Origin: Bradyrhizobium sp. 195 | GTDB lineage: Bacteria; Pseudomonadota; Alphaproteobacteria; Rhizobiales; Xanthobacteraceae | Assembly: GCF_023101665.1 (NCBI RefSeq) | Contig: NZ_CP082161.1 | Coordinates: 62,001 to 126,000, forward strand | Reading direction: 5' to 3' | DNA length: 64,000 nucleotides | Shown: positions 18,327-26,516 of the stretch, one piece after another | Numbering within the stretch: position 1 is the first letter of the stretch | How the letters are laid out: each line of letters opens with the position of its first letter | Notes under the pieces: model-generated | What the model was told of the DNA's origin: nothing | Databases searched by the model: none | What the model saw: the letters and a program-made list of their open reading frames with translations, nothing else | Program-made: the position numbers and the translations under genes

Positions 18327-19643
18327 ATGGAGCAGCCTGCCCGGCAGCACGAGTCTGGCGCACCGTCGGTAGTCCCGGCGGCTTCGCGGACGCTTGCCAT
18401 CGATCTCGAAGGCGCGCTGTTGCGCTCGGAGCTGCTGATGGAAGCGCTCTTCAGCCGGCCCGCCCTTATGCTTGCCCGTTTCGGTGCGGGCGGGCGACCG
18501 GGCATGGCGGCCCTCACCGATATCCTGGCTCGGGCCGAGATCGACTACGCCCATCTGCCCTATGATTCCGACGTGTTGAACAGGGCGCTGGCGGCGCGGG
18601 CGCGGGGTGAGAAGATCTACCTCGTCGCGCGTCGTTTCGCCGATCATGCCGCCGGCATTGCGACGCATCTCGGCTTCGACGGCGTCGTCACCCCGGCCGA
18701 CCTCGCTGCGGGCAGCCTGCCGTTCGATCGTGCCTCCATCGAGCAAATCGAAAATCGCGACAGAAGCAGAGCCGGCTTCAAGACCTGGGCGAAAGCGCTG
18801 CGCGTCTACCAATACGCCAAGAACACGCTGGTGTTCGTGCCCGTCATCACCGCGCATCAGCTGAACCCTGCCAGCTTCGGCTCCGCGCTGCTGGCGTTCC
18901 TGGCGTTCTCGGCCTGCGCGTCCGGCGCCTACCTGATGAACGATCTGCTCGATCTCGCGGCCGACCGGCAACATCCGACCAAGCGCCATCGCGCGCTCGC
19001 GGCCGGCGACCTGCCGATCTCGTCCGCGCTATTAGCGATCCCCGCGCTGTGGCTGTTCGCGGTCGCGGCCGGCCTCTGCATCTCGCCGCTGTTCCTCGGC
19101 GTGCTCGGCGCCTATCTCGTCACCACGATCGCCTATTCGCTCGTGCTCAAGCGCAAGATGCTGGTCGACATCGTCACGCTCGCCGGTCTCTACACGCTTC
19201 GCATCGTCGCCGGCGCGGTCGGCGTCGGCGTCGTGCTGTCGGAATGGCTGCTGATCTTCTCGCTGTTCGTGTTCACCTCGCTGGCGCTGATCAAGCGCTT
19301 CAGCGAGCTCAGCATGCGCGAGAGCGCAGGCCTTGCCGATCCCTCCAACCGCGACTATCGCGTCACCGATCTGCATGTCATCGCCGCGATGGCGGCGGCG
19401 AGCGCGATGAACGCGGTGACCGTGTTCTCGCTCTATGTCTCCTCGAGCGCGGTCACACCGCTGTACAGCCGGCCCTGGATGCTGTGGCTGCTCAACCCGC
19501 TGCTGCTCTACTGGTTCGGCCGCGCCCTGATGATGGCGCATCGCCGCGAGATGCCGGACGATCCGATTCTCTACACCTTCCGCGACGGCGCCAGCCGCGT
19601 CACGGTCGCGGCGATGATCTGCATCATGCTGGCCGCGATCTGA
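18327..19643 (+). CDS. UbiA-family phosphoribosyl/prenyltransferase with N-terminal degenerate HAD domain
   Basis: A 438-aa two-domain protein. Residues ~20-145 resemble a HAD hydrolase, but the first motif is AIDLEGALL (D26, E28) instead of DxDGT, and the rest is shortened. Residues ~155-438 are a polytopic UbiA domain with the diagnostic NDLLDLAADRQHPTKRHR (205-222), the form found in decaprenyl-phosphate phosphoribosyltransferase, and DYRVTDLHVIAA as the second motif. The predicted reaction transfers phosphoribose from PRPP to a polyprenyl phosphate, the step before DprE1/DprE2, whose homologues lie 3 kb upstream. Azorhizobium NoeC is a relative as far as I recall. Confidence 0.85.
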   Translation: MEQPARQHESGAPSVVPAASRTLAIDLEGALLRSELLMEALFSRPALMLARFGAGGRPGMAALTDILARAEIDYAHLPYDSDVLNRALAARARGEKIYLVARRFADHAAGIATHLGFDGVVTPADLAAGSLPFDRASIEQIENRDRSRAGFKTWAKALRVYQYAKNTLVFVPVITAHQLNPASFGSALLAFLAFSACASGAYLMNDLLDLAADRQHPTKRHRALAAGDLPISSALLAIPALWLFAVAAGLCISPLFLGVLGAYLVTTIAYSLVLKRKMLVDIVTLAGLYTLRIVAGAVGVGVVLSEWLLIFSLFVFTSLALIKRFSELSMRESAGLADPSNRDYRVTDLHVIAAMAAASAMNAVTVFSLYVSSSAVTPLYSRPWMLWLLNPLLLYWFGRALMMAHRREMPDDPILYTFRDGASRVTVAAMICIMLAAI

Positions 19644-19747
19644 CCGAACCCCGTGCTTGCGCGGCCCGCCGGCAATGGCTACATCGCGGGCAATCCGAAT
19701 TCATTATTGTGCCGACGCACCAATTCGACCCGAGGTTTTGAAACGCC

Positions 19748-20362
19748 ATGACCGTACGCCTGCATCGCGGCGACCTGCCGGACCTGTCCCGCTACACCGG
19801 AGCGGTGGCGATCGATACCGAGACGATGGGGCTGAACCCGCACCGTGACCGACTCTGCGTGGTGCAGCTCTCGCCCGGCGACGGCAGCGCCGACGTGGTG
19901 CAGATCCCCAAGGGGCACACCGACGCGCCGAACCTGAAGGCGCTGCTGGCCAATCCTGAGATCACCAAGATCTTCCACTTTGCGCGGTTCGACGTCGCGG
20001 TGCTGTACCAGACTTTTGGCGTCATGACCGGGCCGATCTACTGCACCAAGATCGCCTCCCGCCTGATCCGCACCTACACCGACCGCCATGGCCTCAAGGA
20101 CCTCGTGCGCGAGGTCCTCAATGTCGACCTCTCCAAGCAGCAGCAGTCCAGCGACTGGGGTTCCGACAGCCTGACCGAGCCGCAGCTGGCCTACGCCGCA
20201 TCCGACGTGCTGCATCTGCATGCCCTGCGCGAGCGGTTAGATGCCATGCTGGTGCGGGAAGGCCGCACCGCGCTCGCCAAGGCCTGTTTCGATTTCCTGC
20301 CGACCCGCGCCTTGCTCGACCTCCAGGGCTGGGAGGAAGAGGACATTTTCGCGCACTCCTGA
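19748..20362 (+). CDS. rnd: Ribonuclease D (DEDD 3'-5' exonuclease, HRDC-less)
   Basis: A 204-aa DEDDy exonuclease: motif I AIDTETMGL (D23, E25), motif II KIFHFARFDVAVL, and motif III AYAASDVLHLHALRERL with Tyr and Asp. It lacks the C-terminal HRDC domains of E. coli RNase D, as is usual for short alphaproteobacterial versions. Probable role is 3' trimming of tRNA and other structured RNAs. It is the first gene of the rnd-lptC-lptA-lptB-rpoN line, 135 bp before lptC. Confidence 0.92.
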   Translation: MTVRLHRGDLPDLSRYTGAVAIDTETMGLNPHRDRLCVVQLSPGDGSADVVQIPKGHTDAPNLKALLANPEITKIFHFARFDVAVLYQTFGVMTGPIYCTKIASRLIRTYTDRHGLKDLVREVLNVDLSKQQQSSDWGSDSLTEPQLAYAASDVLHLHALRERLDAMLVREGRTALAKACFDFLPTRALLDLQGWEEEDIFAHS

Positions 20363-20497
20363 GCCCCCTTGGAGGGAGTGGTCGCCCCGTTTCGGACACT
20401 TTCGTAACAGCCTGTCGCGGGCTGCATATTTAGGCGCCGCCGGTTACAATGCAGCGCCCTTCAACCGGATCAGGCGAGCGACACCTCAGGAACCCAG

Positions 20498-21223
20498 GTG
20501 AATTCGGCCCATAATCCCACCTACGACGCCGCCCTTGCGGCGAAGTTTGCCAGCGCGGCGCGCCACAGCCGCCTGGTGCGGATTCTGCGCGTCTCGGTGC
20601 CGGCGACGGTGGTCGTGGCCATGGCCGTGATCATCTACGTCGCGTTCTTCAACAAATTCCGGATTCCGGAGCTGCCGCTCACGGTCGAAAACATGGTGGT
20701 GTCGGGAACCAAGATCACCATGGAGTCGCCGCATCTTTCCGGCTTCACGCCGGACCAGCGGCCCTACGAGCTCTGGGCCAAGACCGCGACCCAGGACATC
20801 ACCGATCCCGATCATGTCGATCTCAAGGACCTGCGCGCGAAAGTGCTGATGGAGGATCAATCCACCCTGTTCCTCGATGCCCGCACCGGCCGCTTCGACA
20901 ACAAGCAGCAGCAGCTCGATCTGCACAAGGACATCTTCCTGCGCACTTCCACCGGCTACGAGGCGCGGCTGAACTCCGCCTTCGTCGACATGAACAAGGG
21001 CACGGTCTCCTCGGACGAGCGCGTCGACGTCAAGCTGACCAATGGCACGCTGACCGCGGACAAATTGCGCATCACCGAAGGCGGCGACGTCATCCGCTTC
21101 GAGGGCAATGTGGTGATGCATCTGGACAAGCTGGATGAGCCCGCCGCTCAGCCTGCGCCACCCGAGCCGGCGCCGCCAGCGAAGACACGTACGCCTCAGA
21201 ACAAGTCTGCCAACTCAAGATGA
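20498..21223 (+). CDS. lptC: LPS export ABC transporter periplasmic protein LptC
   Basis: A 241-aa bitopic inner-membrane protein starting at the GTG at 20498. One membrane span (VSVPATVVVAMAVIIYVAFF) is followed by a periplasmic beta-jellyroll (LPLTVENMVVSGTKITMESP, ... YELWAKTATQDITDPDHVDL, ... DGNVVMHLDKL-like end). LptC joins the LptB2FG extractor to the LptA bridge. The C-terminal tail is Pro/Ala-rich. Its TGA overlaps the lptA ATG (ATGA), so the two are translationally coupled. Confidence 0.93.
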   Translation: MNSAHNPTYDAALAAKFASAARHSRLVRILRVSVPATVVVAMAVIIYVAFFNKFRIPELPLTVENMVVSGTKITMESPHLSGFTPDQRPYELWAKTATQDITDPDHVDLKDLRAKVLMEDQSTLFLDARTGRFDNKQQQLDLHKDIFLRTSTGYEARLNSAFVDMNKGTVSSDERVDVKLTNGTLTADKLRITEGGDVIRFEGNVVMHLDKLDEPAAQPAPPEPAPPAKTRTPQNKSANSR

Positions 21224-21945
21224 TTTTCATGATCAAGTCTTTTTCGCGCAGCGGCGACAAGCGGTGCGCCATCATCAGCGCGGCTGCACTTGCAGTCGGC
21301 ATCGCGCTGGTCGCTGGCGGTGCGGCACTCGCGCAGAGCACGATGCAGGGCGTGCCCAACGCGATGCAGGGCTTTTCGCAGAACCGCGACCAGCCGATTC
21401 AGATCGAGGCCGCCTCGCTCGAGATGCGCGACAAGAAGAAGGAGGCGACCTTCGCCGGCAATGTGAAGGTCGTGCAGGGCGACACCACCATGACCTCGAA
21501 GACGCTGGTGGTGTTTTACGAATCTGGCGGCGACAAGCCTGCGACGCCACAGCCCGCACCGGCGAAGGGCGCGAAGTCGGCGCCGATGCAGTCGGCGCAG
21601 CCGGGCCCGGGCGGCAGCTCCTCGATCAAGCGGCTGGAGGCACGCGGCAATGTCGTGGTCACCCAGAAGGATCAGGTGGTGACGGGCGAGACCGCCGTGT
21701 TCGATACCAGGACCAATCTCATCACCATGCTCGGCGGTGGCGGCCAGGTGGTTCTGACGCAGTGCAAGAACGTGCTGCGCGGCGACCGCTTGATGGTCGA
21801 CATGACGACGGGCGTGTCGCGGGTGGAATCCGACAACGGCCGGGTTCAGGCTCTGCTGCCGCAGGGCGGCGGCAATGATTGCGGTTCGGGCAAGCCCGGC
21901 GGGGCGCCTCCTCTGCAATTGCCTGGCGCAAGTAAACCGAAATGA
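21220..21945 (+). CDS. lptA: LPS transport periplasmic protein LptA
   Basis: A 241-aa OstA-like protein: signal peptide ending AGGAALAQS, then PIQIEAASLEMRDKKKEATF, AGNVKVVQGDTTMTSKTLVV, a proline-rich insertion of about 35 residues, and RLEARGNVVVTQKDQVVTGE, TNLITMLGGGGQVVLTQCKN, LRGDRLMVDMTTGVSRVE, the repeated beta-strand pairs of the LPS bridge. Start chosen at ATG 21220 (overlap with lptC); ATG 21229 is also possible. LptB is 222 bp downstream. Confidence 0.94.
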   Translation: MIFMIKSFSRSGDKRCAIISAAALAVGIALVAGGAALAQSTMQGVPNAMQGFSQNRDQPIQIEAASLEMRDKKKEATFAGNVKVVQGDTTMTSKTLVVFYESGGDKPATPQPAPAKGAKSAPMQSAQPGPGGSSSIKRLEARGNVVVTQKDQVVTGETAVFDTRTNLITMLGGGGQVVLTQCKNVLRGDRLMVDMTTGVSRVESDNGRVQALLPQGGGNDCGSGKPGGAPPLQLPGASKPK

Positions 21946-22167
21946 ATTCAACGTCTTGGTTCGGATGCGACCGAACCGAGGTTGAAGCTTGGCCGGCGAG
22001 ACTGTATCTAGCGCGCAGGGCTATCGAAGCGGGGTCCGCCGCTTTTCGGGCGTGTTTCACTGGGCATGAGACATCCCTTCACTCATGCTGCATCGGCGAA
22101 TCGAAAGGTCGGTGCGGCAGATCGCGCGAATTCGCGCAGGATCGTCGCGAAAGGCTAAAAGGCGGGG

Positions 22168-23187
22168 ATGGTCGATCTCTTCAGCATGTTCCGTCGGCGC
22201 CCCGCCAAGCGCGGCCGGCCAGGATTTGCGCGTCAGGACATCACCGCGCTCGGTGACAGCGTCGGCGGGCTCGTGACCAGCCCGATCCGGGACGCGCCGC
22301 CGAGGGCCCGCGACCAGGCGATCCATGCGCCCGACCAGTTCCCGGGTGACTACCAGGACGACTATCAAGCCGATTATCAAGCCGAACCGCGTGCGCAGGC
22401 GGTTCATCCCGTCAGGGCGGCCGGCAGGTCCAATGGCGCGGGCGGACCGCAGCTGCTGAAGCGGCCGGGTTTCCTGGCTGTGCATAGCGTGGAAAAGGCG
22501 TTCGGCAGCCGCCAGGTGGTGCGCGGCGTCAGCATCTATGTGCGCCGCGGCGAAGCGGTCGGCCTGCTCGGCCCGAACGGCGCCGGCAAGACCACCGTGT
22601 TCTACATGATCACCGGCCTGATCAAGGCCGATCGCGGCGCGATCGAGCTCGACGGCCACGATGTCACGAAACTCCCGATGTACCAGCGCGCGCGGCTCGG
22701 GATCGGCTATCTGCCGCAGGAAGCCTCGATTTTCCGCGGCCTCACCGTCGAGCAGAACATCCGTGCCGTACTCGAAGTGGTCGAACCCTCGCGCAAGAAG
22801 CGCGAGCAGCAGCTCGATTCCCTGCTCGACGAATTCAACATCACGCGGCTGCGCAAATCGCCGTCGATCGCGCTCTCCGGCGGCGAGCGGCGCCGCGTCG
22901 AGATCGCGCGTGCGCTGGCGACGCGTCCGAACTACATGCTGCTCGACGAGCCCTTCGCCGGCATCGACCCGATCGCGGTCGGCGACATCCAGGACCTCGT
23001 CCGCCATCTCACCAATCGCGGCATCGGCGTGCTCATCACCGACCACAACGTCCGCGAGACGCTCGGCCTCACCGATCGCGCCTATATCGTCTATGCCGGG
23101 GAAATCTTGACCGAGGGGAGTCCGGATGAGATCGTCGCAGATCCGGACGTGCGCCGCCTTTACCTTGGCGAGGAATTCCGCCTCTAG
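22168..23187 (+). CDS. lptB: LPS export ABC transporter ATP-binding protein LptB, with N-terminal extension
   Basis: LptB is the ATPase of the LptB2FG LPS extractor. The domain starts near residue 107: [20 protein letters not shown] (Walker A), [20 protein letters not shown] (Q-loop and LptB-type coupling region), [16 protein letters not shown] (signature), [20 protein letters not shown] (Walker B) and [20 protein letters not shown] (H-switch). E. coli LptB is 241 aa; this one is 339 aa because of a ~100-residue low-complexity N-terminus containing three DYQxD/E units. ATG 22168 follows AAAAGGCGGGG. The stop is 8 bp before a FixK-type box. Confidence 0.95.
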   Translation: MVDLFSMFRRRPAKRGRPGFARQDITALGDSVGGLVTSPIRDAPPRARDQAIHAPDQFPGDYQDDYQADYQAEPRAQAVHPVRAAGRSNGAGGPQLLKRPGFLAVHSVEKAFGSRQVVRGVSIYVRRGEAVGLLGPNGAGKTTVFYMITGLIKADRGAIELDGHDVTKLPMYQRARLGIGYLPQEASIFRGLTVEQNIRAVLEVVEPSRKKREQQLDSLLDEFNITRLRKSPSIALSGGERRRVEIARALATRPNYMLLDEPFAGIDPIAVGDIQDLVRHLTNRGIGVLITDHNVRETLGLTDRAYIVYAGEILTEGSPDEIVADPDVRRLYLGEEFRL

Positions 23188-23194
23188 CCCGTTT

Positions 23195-23208
23195 TTGCGT
23201 TTCGTCAA
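23195..23208 (+). promoter_or_regulatory. Putative FixK2 box upstream of rpoN
   Basis: TTGC-GTTTCG-TCAA fits the Bradyrhizobium FixK2 consensus TTG(A/C)-N6-(T/G)CAA. A start site 40.5 bp from its centre would fall near 23242, and TAGGGT (23231-23236) is suitably placed as a -10. The rpoN ATG is at 23278. FixK2 control of rpoN1 is known in B. japonicum/diazoefficiens; the match here is by eye, and such a pattern occurs by chance about once per 16 kb. Confidence 0.62.
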
Positions 23209-23277
23209 GACGTGTACATCGGGCCCGGACTAGGGTAAGCAAAAATCGGACCAACTTTTTGGATCGGTTCTTGCTTC

Positions 23278-24909
23278 ATGGCGCTTACGCAGAGATTAGA
23301 GTTCCGGCAATCGCAGTCGCTGGTCATGACGCCGCAATTGATGCAGGCGATCAAGCTGCTGCAATTGTCCAATCTCGATCTCACGACCTTCGTGGAAGAG
23401 GAGCTCGAGCGTAACCCCCTGCTGGAACGGGCCAGTGACGAGGCCCCCGCGGGCGAGACCCCCACTGATGCCGGTCAGTACGGCGATGGCGACGAGGCCG
23501 GCGGCCAAGGTGACGGTCAGGGTGACGACGGCTTTGGCGGCAGTGCGGAAGGCTTCGAGCCGGGCCAGGAAGAATGGATGAGCAAGGATCTCGGCACCCG
23601 CGCCGAGATCGAGCAGACCCTGGACACGGGCCTGGACAACGTCTTCTCCGAGGAGCCGGCCGAGGCTGCGGCGCGCAACGCCCAGGACGCGGCGCCGACC
23701 ACCTATACCGAATGGGGCGGCGGCGCCTCCGGCGACGAGGACTACAATCTCGAAGCCTTCGTTGCCGCGGAGTTGACCCTGTCGGACCATCTCGCCGAGC
23801 AGCTCTCGGTGGCCTTCTCCGGTCCGGCGCAGCGCATGATCGGCCAGTACCTGATCGACCTCGTCGACGAGGCCGGCTATCTGCCGGGCGATCTCGGCCA
23901 GGCCGCCGAGCGTCTCGGCGCATCGCAAGCCGACGTCGAGGGCGTCCTTGCCGTGCTGCAAAAATTCGATCCGCCCGGCGTCTGCGCGCGTAACTTAAGC
24001 GAATGCCTTGCGATCCAGCTCCGCGAGCTCGACCGCTATGATCCCGCAATGCAGGCCCTGGTCGAGCATCTCGATCTCCTCGCCAAACGCGACATCGTGG
24101 CCTTGCGCAAGCTCTGCGGCGTCGACGACGAGGACATCGCCGACATGATCGGCGAAATCCGCCGCCTCAATCCCAAGCCCGGCATGAAGTTCGGCTCGGC
24201 GCGTTTGCAGACCATGGTGCCCGATGTCTATGTCCGCCCGGGTCCCGACGGCGGCTGGCATGTCGAGCTCAACAGCGACACCTTGCCGCGTGTGCTGGTC
24301 AACCAGACCTACTATTCCGAGCTGTCGAAGAAGATCGGCAAGGACGGCGACAAGTCCTATTTCACCGACGCGCTCCAGAACGCGACCTGGCTGGTGCGCG
24401 CGCTCGATCAGCGCGCCCGCACCATCCTGAAGGTTGCAACCGAGATCGTGCGCCAGCAGGACGGCTTCTTCACCCACGGCGTGGCGCACCTGCGGCCGCT
24501 GAATCTGAAGGCCGTCGCCGACGCCATTCAGATGCATGAATCCACGGTGTCGCGCGTCACCGCCAACAAATACATGGCGACAAATCGCGGCACATTCGAG
24601 TTGAAATATTTCTTCACGGCCTCGATCGCCTCGGCCGACGGCGGCGAGGCGCATTCCGCCGAGGCGGTACGCCACCACATCAAGCAGCTGATCGATTCGG
24701 AAGAGCCCTCGGCGATCCTGTCGGACGACACCATCGTGGAACGCTTGCGCGCCTCGGGCATTGATATTGCCCGCCGCACGGTCGCGAAGTACCGCGAAGC
24801 CATGCGCATACCTTCCTCGGTGCAACGCCGCCGCGACAAGCAGAGCGCTCTTGGCAACGTCCTCTCCACCGCAATGTCCGACCGCTCCCGCAACACCGAA
24901 CCGGCCTGA
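23278..24909 (+). CDS. rpoN: RNA polymerase sigma-54 factor
   Basis: A 543-aa sigma-54. Region I is RLEFRQSQSLVMTPQLMQAI and KLLQLSNLDLTTFVEEELERN; an acidic Gly/Asp-rich region II follows (DEAGGQGDGQGDDGFGG); then the core-binding and HTH regions (SDHLAEQL..., LKAVADAIQMHESTVSRVTA) and the RpoN box ARRTVAKYRE (498-507). It directs nitrogen-fixation, nitrogen-assimilation and related promoters that need enhancer-binding ATPases. The position after lptB and before hpf and ptsN is the common rhizobial arrangement. A FixK2-type box upstream suggests low-oxygen induction, as for rpoN1 of B. japonicum. Confidence 0.97.
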   Translation: MALTQRLEFRQSQSLVMTPQLMQAIKLLQLSNLDLTTFVEEELERNPLLERASDEAPAGETPTDAGQYGDGDEAGGQGDGQGDDGFGGSAEGFEPGQEEWMSKDLGTRAEIEQTLDTGLDNVFSEEPAEAAARNAQDAAPTTYTEWGGGASGDEDYNLEAFVAAELTLSDHLAEQLSVAFSGPAQRMIGQYLIDLVDEAGYLPGDLGQAAERLGASQADVEGVLAVLQKFDPPGVCARNLSECLAIQLRELDRYDPAMQALVEHLDLLAKRDIVALRKLCGVDDEDIADMIGEIRRLNPKPGMKFGSARLQTMVPDVYVRPGPDGGWHVELNSDTLPRVLVNQTYYSELSKKIGKDGDKSYFTDALQNATWLVRALDQRARTILKVATEIVRQQDGFFTHGVAHLRPLNLKAVADAIQMHESTVSRVTANKYMATNRGTFELKYFFTASIASADGGEAHSAEAVRHHIKQLIDSEEPSAILSDDTIVERLRASGIDIARRTVAKYREAMRIPSSVQRRRDKQSALGNVLSTAMSDRSRNTEPA

Positions 24910-24966
24910 TTGCACTGGCGCGAAATCGCGCTACTCTCGGCCCCCCTTTGCAACTGATCCAGGCAC

Positions 24967-25042
24967 GCGCATGATCCGGAAAAGCGCACAGCGGCTTCCT
25001 CTCCCGACGAACGCGGAAAGGGCCCGTGGGGAGATCATGCGC
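24967..25042. repeat. Degenerate palindromic repeat, family C-like
   Basis: gcgcatgatccggaaaagcg at the left and gagatcatgcgc at the right resemble the reversed ends of the family C elements at 628 and 45893; the middle is different. Confidence 0.5.
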
Positions 25043-25051
25043 AGGGAAGAA

Positions 25052-25085
25052 CTTCAGCTGCGATGACGCGTCGTCGCAGCTGAAG
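25052..25085 (+). promoter_or_regulatory. Strong dyad in the rpoN-hpf intergenic region
   Basis: cttcagctgcga (25052-25063) is perfectly complementary to tcgcagctgaag (25074-25085), and the 10-base loop contains the palindrome gacgcgtc. There is no T-tract, so it is not a standard terminator. It lies 22 bp before the hpf ATG and could act on hpf mRNA stability or initiation, or bind a protein. Confidence 0.6.
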
Positions 25086-25107
25086 AGCAAACCAAGCGAG
25101 GCATCCC

Positions 25108-25710
25108 ATGACTCTTCGGATTTCGGGCAAGAGCATCAGCGTCGGTGAGGCCCTGCGCGGCCGCGTTGCCGACCGCACCGACGAGGTGCTGCGCAAATAT
25201 TTCGACGGCAATTATTCCGGCCACATCACGCTCAGCAAGGACGGCTTCGGCTTCCGCACCGATTGTGCCCTGCACCTCGATTCGGGGATCACGCTGGAGG
25301 CCGATTCGAACGCGCCGGATGCTTATGCCAGCGCCGACCAGGCGCTGGTGATGATCGAGAAGCGGCTGCGCCGCTACAAGAACCGGCTCAAGGACCGCTC
25401 CGCCCGCAAAGCCCATGTCGCCTCCGAGGCGATGGCTGCGCTCGATGCGACGAGCTACGTGCTGGAGGCGCCGGAGGGCGAGGACGAGGTCACCGGCTAC
25501 AGCCCCGTCATCATCGCCGAGGCGACCACCTCGCTGAGGCCGCTGTCGGTCAGCGAGGCGGTCATGGAACTCGATCTCAGCGGAGCGCCTTGCCTGGTCT
25601 TCCAGCACGGCTCTTCGGGCCGGGTAAACATCATTTACCGCCGGGCGGACGGCAATGTGGGCTGGATCGATCCGCCGGGGGCCAAGGTCGATGGCAAGGC
25701 GGGCGGTTAG
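25108..25710 (+). CDS. hpf: Ribosome hibernation-promoting factor, long form
   Basis: A 200-aa long HPF. The N-terminal YfiA/RaiA domain is TLRISGKSISVGEALRGRVA, YFDGNYSGHITLSKDGFGFR and ADQALVMIEKRLRRYKNRLK; a linker follows; the C-terminal dimerisation domain is LRPLSVSEAVMELDLSGAPC, LVFQHGSSGRVNIIYRRADG and NVGWIDPP. Long HPF pairs 70S ribosomes into 100S dimers in starvation. It lies between rpoN and ptsN, as in many proteobacteria. Confidence 0.96.
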   Translation: MTLRISGKSISVGEALRGRVADRTDEVLRKYFDGNYSGHITLSKDGFGFRTDCALHLDSGITLEADSNAPDAYASADQALVMIEKRLRRYKNRLKDRSARKAHVASEAMAALDATSYVLEAPEGEDEVTGYSPVIIAEATTSLRPLSVSEAVMELDLSGAPCLVFQHGSSGRVNIIYRRADGNVGWIDPPGAKVDGKAGG

Positions 25711-25862
25711 GCCGAGGCGGGACTCCGTACGATCCCGGCCCTTAACAATGACCGTGGCAAAGCCGCACGCGGGAGTTGGCACCGGGATTGCGTTGGAGTA
25801 GAAGCCCCCCACATCTGGACTTGGCAGGACTCTGGGCTAAGTCCCCCTCCTGCTTCATGTTA

Positions 25863-25890
25863 TTGACGCCGGCCGAGCTTGGTCTATCAA
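25863..25890 (+). promoter_or_regulatory. Candidate sigma-70-type promoter of ptsN
   Basis: TTGACG (25863-25868), a 16-bp spacer and TATCAA (25885-25890) lie about 50 bp before the ptsN start, within a 228-bp gap after hpf. This is a by-eye match only. Confidence 0.4.
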
Positions 25891-25938
25891 GCCGGCCAAA
25901 TCGGAACCTGACGGTTTAATTCACCTCGGAAAGCCTCC

Positions 25939-26400
25939 ATGCCGATTACCGATCTGGTCGCACCCGAGGCGATTCTCCCGGCATTGAAAGTCAACAGCAA
26001 GAAGCAGGCCTTGCAGGAGCTCGCGGCCAAGGCCGCCGAGCTGACCGGCCAGAACGAGCGCTCCGTGTTCGAGGTGCTGCTGCAGCGGGAGAAGCTCGGC
26101 ACCACCGCGGTCGGCTACGGCGTTGCCATTCCGCACGGCAAGCTGCCCAAGCTCGAAAAGATCTTTGGCCTGTTCGCACGGCTCGACCGCCCGATCGATT
26201 TCGAATCGATGGACGGCCAACCGGTCGATCTGGTCTTCCTGCTGCTAGCCCCCGAAGGCGCCGGCGCCGATCACCTCAAAGCGCTCGCCCGCATCGCCCG
26301 CCTGCTGCGCGACCAGGACATCGCCAAGAAGCTCCGCGCCTCGCGCGATGCCCAGGCGATTTATTCGGTGCTCGCGCTGCCGCCGGCGACGGCGGCTTAA
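25939..26400 (+). CDS. ptsN: PTS IIA-like nitrogen regulatory protein PtsN
   Basis: A 153-aa EIIA(Ntr): MPITDLVAPEAILPALKVNS, SVFEVLLQREKLGTTAVGYG and VAIPHGKLPKLEK, where H66 is the phosphorylated residue, then PVDLVFLLLAPEGAGADHLK and ALARIARLLRDQDIAKKLRA. It receives phosphate from PtsP/NPr and controls potassium transport, nitrogen and carbon balance; there is no sugar-permease partner here. It is next to rpoN/hpf as usual. Confidence 0.96.
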   Translation: MPITDLVAPEAILPALKVNSKKQALQELAAKAAELTGQNERSVFEVLLQREKLGTTAVGYGVAIPHGKLPKLEKIFGLFARLDRPIDFESMDGQPVDLVFLLLAPEGAGADHLKALARIARLLRDQDIAKKLRASRDAQAIYSVLALPPATAA

Positions 26401-26516
26401 AGCTCCCGCCCGTTCGAACCCACCGCGCGCCTTCTGCGACCTATTTTCACGGTCGGGCGCCGTCGATCGGATTCTGCACGCGTCCGGCAGGGATTCGGCG
26501 CGGGAATTTTCAACAC

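Noticed and set aside
25711..25938. A hidden small gene between hpf and ptsN
   Set aside because: No frame with start, ribosome binding site and protein-like composition; a promoter-like sequence explains the gap better.
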